A stretch of DNA of 64,000 nt from Gyrodactylus bullatarudis. Taxonomy: Eukaryota > Platyhelminthes > Monogenea > Gyrodactylidea > Gyrodactylidae. Within the stretch, counting starts at the first letter, position 1. Every line of letters begins with the position of its first letter. Under the pieces are notes generated by a model. It was not told the DNA's origin and did no database searches. It was given only the letters and a program-made list of their open reading frames with translations. The translations under genes were made by a program, and so were the position numbers. The stretch lies in the NCBI GenBank assembly GCA_012064415.1, contig SSNU01000043.1, positions 183,983 to 247,982 of the forward strand. The letters are read 5' to 3'. Positions 58,503 to 64,000 of this stretch are shown here, one piece after another.

Positions 58503-59214
58503 CTTCCTTTTTATTCTTCTCAATTGACTCTACATGAATATCAAAGTCTTCACTGATCATTAGGATTAAAAAGATAGAATTTACCAGTCACGAACTAATT
58601 TGTTGAAAGAAGCTTGAATTATCATGTATCTAGAACCATTGCAAAGACAAAAAAAATAATAATAATAAACTGCTCTCCTCATTATATTTTTTAGCCTATA
58701 ATTAATTACAAAAAAAATCAAATACACTGAATAAAAGGCTGTCTTTTGCTGTGAGAATCTTCACCATCAGCTTGTGAAAATATTTCTAAAATGAATACAA
58801 ACTTAAGTTATCATTATTTTCAACAATTTAAAAAAAGGGGACATACAGATTAAATGTAAATCATAATGAGCGATTAACTGATATAATGTGATAAGGAAGA
58901 GAAACAATATAAATGAAGAGAAAGTAATGAACAGATTGTAACAGAATACTATTTATCTTCATAAGGTATAATGCCTGACCGTAAATTACAATTGCTTTGA
59001 TACTAGTTATCATGTACCAACTCTTTATTAACGAAAGAAAGAATATATATATATTAGCAAGATGCATGTATATTATTATTCTTATATAAAAACATAGAGT
59101 TATAAATATTAAATTATTATACATATTTTGTGAGAAGATTAATTTCAATCAACTTTTTTATATGAAAATGAAAATTGTAAAGCAGAATATATCTATTGTT
59201 CAATAAATTTTTCA
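58503..59214. other. Unannotated AT-rich stretch
   Basis: No gene or element supported. Confidence 0.35.
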
Positions 59215-59760
59215 TTTTATTTCATTCTCTGAAGTGTTTCTTTTTTTATTGATAAATTTTTTTTCGTTAATTCTCTTGTGTGAAATAATTTTAATTAGTC
59301 TAATTTTGGTGGATTGTTTTCCTATCCTGAATGCTTTGATTACTGTATTTGAAGAGTTATTTTTTATTTTTGAGTGGACTTCGTTTGCAATTTGGATAAC
59401 TTTTTCTTTTTATTTTTCCTCTTGATTGTAAATTATGAATTTTTTTTGATTTTATCTGGCGCTGTTCAATTTTATTAGATAAAAAGAAAAATTTTCTATC
59501 AAGTTCCACTAGTTTTTTGACAGGGAGATTCCGTAGTTTTATTCTGTCATTCAAAATAAAGAAGTCAGTTATTAGTTCTTTTATCAATAAAATTTTCTTC
59601 TAATTCACTGATTTTTTTGAAGAAAAGCATTCATTTCTTTCAACTGTTTTATTTCATTCATAAGAACTTGGTTTTAGTTTGGTGTAGTTCCTTTTAATGG
59701 TCTGCCTTTGTTAACGTTCGTCATGTAGATGTTGATTACGTGAAGAATATATGTACAATG
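59215..59760 (-). pseudogene. LINE ORF1 relic, second copy
   Basis: The minus-strand start near 59735 matches the ORF1 at 7062, including the upstream CATGACGAACGT segment. Frames then carry KELITDFFILNDR, KLVELDRKFFFLSNKIEQRQ, KVIQIANEVHSKIKN and FRIGKQSTKIRLIKI, equivalent to VYRLGKFSGKNRPIKV of the first copy. At least two frameshifts are present. No ORF2 follows, so it is a fragment. Confidence 0.65.
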
Positions 59761-60864
59761 ATTTTAACATAAATAAGCAAGAAAGGCTGATAAGAATGAT
59801 AAAATTAGCAAAAAATTGCAAATATATAACTTTAGTTAGAAATAAAAAAAATATCTTATAAATCAAAAATAACACGTTAGTAAACTCGGTATTATTTTAA
59901 TTAGTTTTTTATGCTTGAAATTACATTAAAATTAGCAAAAATAACATTTCGACTGCCCTAATTATAATTAAAACTGATGTTTTAGAATTGCATCTTTTTA
60001 AAAAGATATTGAATTAATTCTTTATTTCAGGAAATAATAACTGACGTAAATTCTCTTTAATCGATATTGCAATTTATCAAAATGAATATTCTTTAAGAGA
60101 TGATCTCGAGTATTTTAGATTTTCTGTGGACGAGAGAAATTTTGATGCTTATTCTGTTTTCATGAGTATTTAAATTAATGTGAGAAAACAAAAAAACTCG
60201 GAAAAACACAATTTTTATACCATTTCTTCCTCCAAATATCATCAGTGATTAATAGTTATTTTCTAAAAACACGTTACAGTAAAATTAACTTTTTTTTGTG
60301 CTCGAATAAAAATGAATATAGTTTTTCAGGCTGAGATCGATGATGGGTTTCTTTTAAGAGTTAACATTTGTTTGCGATCTACAAGTAAATCTGAATTTTT
60401 TTTGATTTCCTAAAATCAGGCTATATATATCCGTTCAAGTTTCAAATTTTTTAAAGAGTATCTTCCGGCATATACTGATAACAGGGGAGAGAAGGGGTTA
60501 CATATGATATGTAGGAAATGAGACTCTGACAAGTATATAGTCCCATGTATATTTACCCTTTTTAGTATTCTTACGTGTAAACTAGGGATATTATGTTTTT
60601 TACAAAAGATTTTTGATTCAAAAGTTTTGACAACACTATCTTTTACACGTCAAATGAAGACTTCTATCTGTAATTTACGTAAAAAATATAGCCTGATTTT
60701 AGAAAACCAAATTTTTCAGATTAAGATGTAGATTGCAAAAAAAATTTACTCTAAAAACCCAACATTGATCTCAGTGTGAAAAACTATATTCTAAGAGTAA
60801 TATTCTTTTAAGTACGAAATATCATAGAACACCGTGAAAGTAGTACGCTTATCTTAGAATTATT
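59761..60864. other. Unannotated AT-rich stretch
   Basis: No gene or element supported. Confidence 0.35.
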
Positions 60865-61617
60865 ATTTAACTTGTCAGATGATAGAGATGTCGATGAAAA
60901 CACAGATGAAGTTGAGAAGACAACGATTTTCATGAAACTCAATTTCAAAGGAGATGGCTTCAGCTATGATATAAGGAGAAAGTAAGATGATCTCATCAAT
61001 CAACATTATAACAACATACAATTGAAAATTGTATTTAAAACTAACAGATTGTTTAACCTGATCCATAAAGATTTACTCGAACCTCAAGAGAAAACTCTAT
61101 TAATTTATAAATTCCAATGTGTCTGTGGAGCTACATATATAGGTCGTACATTTAGAAAGTTATCAACAAAGTTAGGAACGATCACCTTAAGAAAGATACA
61201 GCGGTGACCAGGCATCTAAGACAGGAAGGGCACTAAGCTTCAATTTCAAACTTTTCAATTCTATACAAAATGCAGGGGATGACAATACTGATGTTTGGGT
61301 GAAGGAGAAATTCTTAATAAATCTATATAAACCAAAATTATGCGTTCAAATAAACTATTCGTATAATCTTCAACTACCTTGGCCTATGTGGGCTTTTTCA
61401 CTTTTCTCTCCACTGTTGCTAATTATTGGAGAGTTTTGGTGTTTTTTCAGCTTACATTTATTCTATTTTTCGTCAACTCTTACTATTCCTTTCATAATTT
61501 GTAAATTATTATTTTCATTCATCTTTTAACTTTTATCATTATCAAAGAGGCACTACTGATGAACCTTTGAGAAATGTACATTTGGTGTTAATATATCCTT
61601 TTTCTACTTTTCCAATT
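60865..61617 (+). pseudogene. Penelope-like element fragment D (same family as fragment A)
   Basis: Nucleotide similarity to 1410-2125 is high throughout, starting at GATAGAGATGTCGATGAAAA. It codes the RT-endonuclease linker and the GIY-YIG nuclease (KFQCVCGATYIGRTFRKL; KEKFLINLYKPKLCVQ; LQLPWPM). Two frame breaks lie within the nuclease. It keeps a 43-bp segment (about 61031-61075) that fragment A lacks. The 5' end is truncated inside the RT, as expected from incomplete reverse transcription. Confidence 0.85.
61550..61588 (+). ncRNA. Hammerhead-ribozyme-like motif of PLE fragment D
   Basis: GCACTA, CTGATGA, eight bases ACCTTTGA, GAAA, TGTACA, TT, then TGGTGT. GCACTA and TGGTGT pair over six positions, counting G-U pairs. 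Compared with fragment A (GCCA with TGGC), both stem I strands have changed and pairing is kept. It lies about 160 nt after the nuclease end, as in A. Confidence 0.6.
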
Positions 61618-62001
61618 ATGAAGAATAAATCTTAAGAGAAAGTGAATTAATGAATTACTTACCATGTCTCAATGACTTATAACTTTTACATCTCCAGCAA
61701 TAAAAAGCTTTCTTGTCTTGAGTTTTGGAACTGTTGATTAAGCTCATCTCACGCCCGCAGTCATGAACAATATTCTTGCTCAATAAACCTAACTCTTGCA
61801 TTTGTGAGATTATATAGTTTATATTATCACGTAAATAAGTTATATCGAGTATACATGTTGCCGTACAAGTCGTGAATCGGGAATTATAAGAATTTCCTAG
61901 TATATTTCGTGAATGTCATGCGTCCTAGTAAATCTCGTGAAGAGAATTTTTCTTAACAGGTTGTACCAAAATTAGTATATTTCGTGAAGGGGTCTCCTCC
62001 T

Positions 62002-63230
62002 CATCCTTAATACCTGTTCATACTTCTTTCGAGGAGGGGGTTAATGGATATCTTAAGATAATAGAATCTATTATATGAGACTATTGATGAATCTATTCAA
62101 AAGAATCAATTGTTAGAAATTAAATTTTAGGTTTCTATTTTTCAGGCCTCATACTCTATTAATAGCCATAGTTACATATAACTAGCTATGAATTAGAAAA
62201 CTAATTTCGATTGGTTAATGATCAATAATTAATCAATAGGGTGGTACCAAAAAAACAAGAATTAGCTTGAGGTCTCAACTTATCCTATCTTCATTTTGCT
62301 ATACAAAAGTATAAGTCTAAGAAGAAGAAAAAACCTGTGGATAATACTGTTAAATTTCTTGAACAAAAATACTAATAGACTAAGTGTTCAATATTAAGTG
62401 ATTGAGTGCTGCTCGCCCAATTCATTTTTTTCGCAACAGGCGAAATATTTATAGGCTCTTTTTGTTAATTAATATAATGAATTATCTAAAGCTTTCTATT
62501 TAAAGTTTTTAAAAAATTAGTTCGATAAAATTATTTGAGACATCAGTTATAAGTCTTAAATTAATTTTGGTTATAAAATATTTTGGAAAAATATCATTCT
62601 GCTTTCAAAGTATTAACATTAAAATGTGTGATTTTACCATCTATTTCAGGCTATTTGAAGACATTATTCACAGGTTTATTCTTTTGCTCAAGCTGACAAA
62701 ATTGACATCTTCGGATTCAGTATGATGGTCCAAGCTTTGGAAAATTCTAATTTTTTGATTTAGATGATCTACCCCTAATAATTGTAATCAGGGATGAATC
62801 AATCACAAAATAATTTGATTGGTTGCCCTCAACTCAAACAATATTCTCAATTTTCTTACCCAACAACTTACATTAAATGACTCTCAGTAATTGAAGAGTT
62901 GTTCAATAAAGAGCCTGAAATAGATTCTTTTGAATAGATTCATCAATAGTCTCATATAATAGATTCTATTATCTTAAGATATCCATTAACCCCCTCCTCG
63001 AAAGAAGTATGAACAGGTATTAAGGATGGGCGAGCAGCACTCAATCACTAAATATTGAACACTTAGTCTATTAGTATTTTTGTTCAAGAAATTTAACAGT
63101 ATTATCCACAGGTTTTTTCTTCTTCTTAGACTTATACTTTTGTATAGCAAAATGAATATTTTTAAAGATAGAATAAGTTGAGACCTCAAGCTAATTCTTG
63201 TTTTTTTGGTACCACCCTATTGATTAATTA
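62002..63230. repeat. Two interleaved inverted repeats
   Basis: Repeat 1 pairs 62002-62107 with 62923-63028 (106 bp arms). Repeat 2 pairs 62226-62419 with 63027-63230 (about 200 bp arms, one small insertion in the right arm). The order is arm 1, arm 2, inverted arm 1, inverted arm 2, so the pairs cross and are not nested. On the left the arms are 118 bp apart; on the right they abut, sharing a base or two at about 63027. No coding sequence was found inside. Confidence 0.85.
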
Positions 63231-64000
63231 CACTGTGTGTCAAAAAAATAGGTCTCGGAGTAATAGGGTTTCAAGATCATATTCTGATGCAAAATTTGAC
63301 GTTGATTCCGAATCTGGTCTCAGAATTCCGTTATCATGCTTCGTTTGGGAGAAAATCTCAAAATTTCAAAAATGCCATTTTGCATATAATTGAGCCTCAA
63401 AATTACATTAAATTAAATTTGCAAAATAAGTTATACCGGTATAAAATTAACATTACTTAATAGAACAATAAATTCTGCGTCGATTGATGTATGGCAAGGC
63501 TACGCAAATATTTGTATTACGCGGGAAATCACAAAATGAGTACTTGAAAGTCCCAATTTGTGTGAAAAAAATCAAGAAACTTTATGACTTTCTATCAACT
63601 TACAGGCTTATTAAGAATAAATTCCAGAATGTTAAGCATGGATCTAGATTAAAATTTTGTGCTCTTTCGAATGAGACTATTTTCGGAACGATCTGACTTC
63701 ATCTTCTTGCCTTAATTTAGGATTTCAACTGGTTAGAGTTATTTCTCACTAACATAGTAGACATCTCCTCTTGAAGGCTTTTGTTCTCTATTTATCAACT
63801 TTAACCGGGTATATAGACTAAAAAATTAATTAGAAATTCAGAAAGTGTTCTTTATAATACCTTGAGAGATTTATGAGCTTAGGGATCGACACAATCCTAC
63901 AACAAAGCACCGTTTAATAAGTTATAAAATGCATTTTATTTTTTAGACCAATGACGTTTAAGCATTCTTGTGGCCAATAATATGTTGATGATTCAGCATT
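63231..64000. other. Right end of window, no supported gene
   Basis: An open frame of about 69 codons from ATG 63487 (MYGKATQIFVLRGKS) lacks recognisable features. It could be a fragment of an element that continues beyond the window. Confidence 0.3.

Noticed and set aside
1..64000. CRISPR arrays, operons or bacterial defence genes
   Set aside because: No regularly spaced repeats. Genes have introns and animal-type products, so a prokaryotic origin is excluded.

Overview
This is a strongly AT-rich window from the nuclear genome of a small invertebrate animal. The evidence is a set of spliced, animal-type genes: a DEG/ENaC channel, a p120/delta-catenin, EMRE of the mitochondrial calcium uniporter, TCERG1, two Kv-type potassium channels and an NAA30-like acetyltransferase. 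They sit in a dense background of transposable elements. Many introns are very short: 26 and 28 nt in TCERG1, 37 nt in the catenin gene, an inferred 32 nt in the acetyltransferase, and 23 and 31 nt in a Tc1-like transposase. Introns this short are known from dicyemid mesozoans, but they are not diagnostic and I do not assign a phylum.

Layout. 1-11.2 kb: a 317-bp-arm perfect-looking inverted repeat, a Penelope-like element (PLE) fragment with a hammerhead-ribozyme-like 3' end, the 5' exon of a DEG/ENaC channel (minus strand), a broken LINE ORF1, a second PLE fragment with its own hammerhead-like motif, and a long intact LINE ORF2. 11.2-23.9 kb: gene-poor, with one minus-strand PLE fragment and small foldback repeats. 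23.9-36 kb: the gene-rich core. The delta-catenin gene, EMRE, TCERG1 and a ubiquitin-like/eS31 fusion follow one another, and the last two are divergent with 116 bp between start codons. 36.8-46.1 kb: a tandem pair of Kv channel genes, the first with a dead mariner in an intron, then an acetyltransferase and a candidate two-exon secreted micropeptide gene. 46-64 kb: no host gene that I can support. This part holds a 6.66-kb TIR-bounded Tc1-like unit with two different dead transposases inside, a foldback element, more LINE and PLE relics, and an interleaved double inverted repeat.

Three observations look most worth following. First, five copies of a hammerhead-ribozyme-like motif, mostly at a fixed distance behind PLE endonuclease remnants, have stem I sequences that differ between copies but still pair. 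Second, the two Kv paralogues share a 355-bp tract, the T1 domain, that looks identical including silent sites, while the rest of the genes has diverged widely; this points to recent gene conversion. Third, the ubiquitin half of the eS31 fusion is shortened and lacks the residues that make ubiquitin work, while the ribosomal half is well conserved.

All assignments come from reading the sequence and from remembered family features; no database search was run. Exon borders were set by eye from GT/AG sites and frame continuity.
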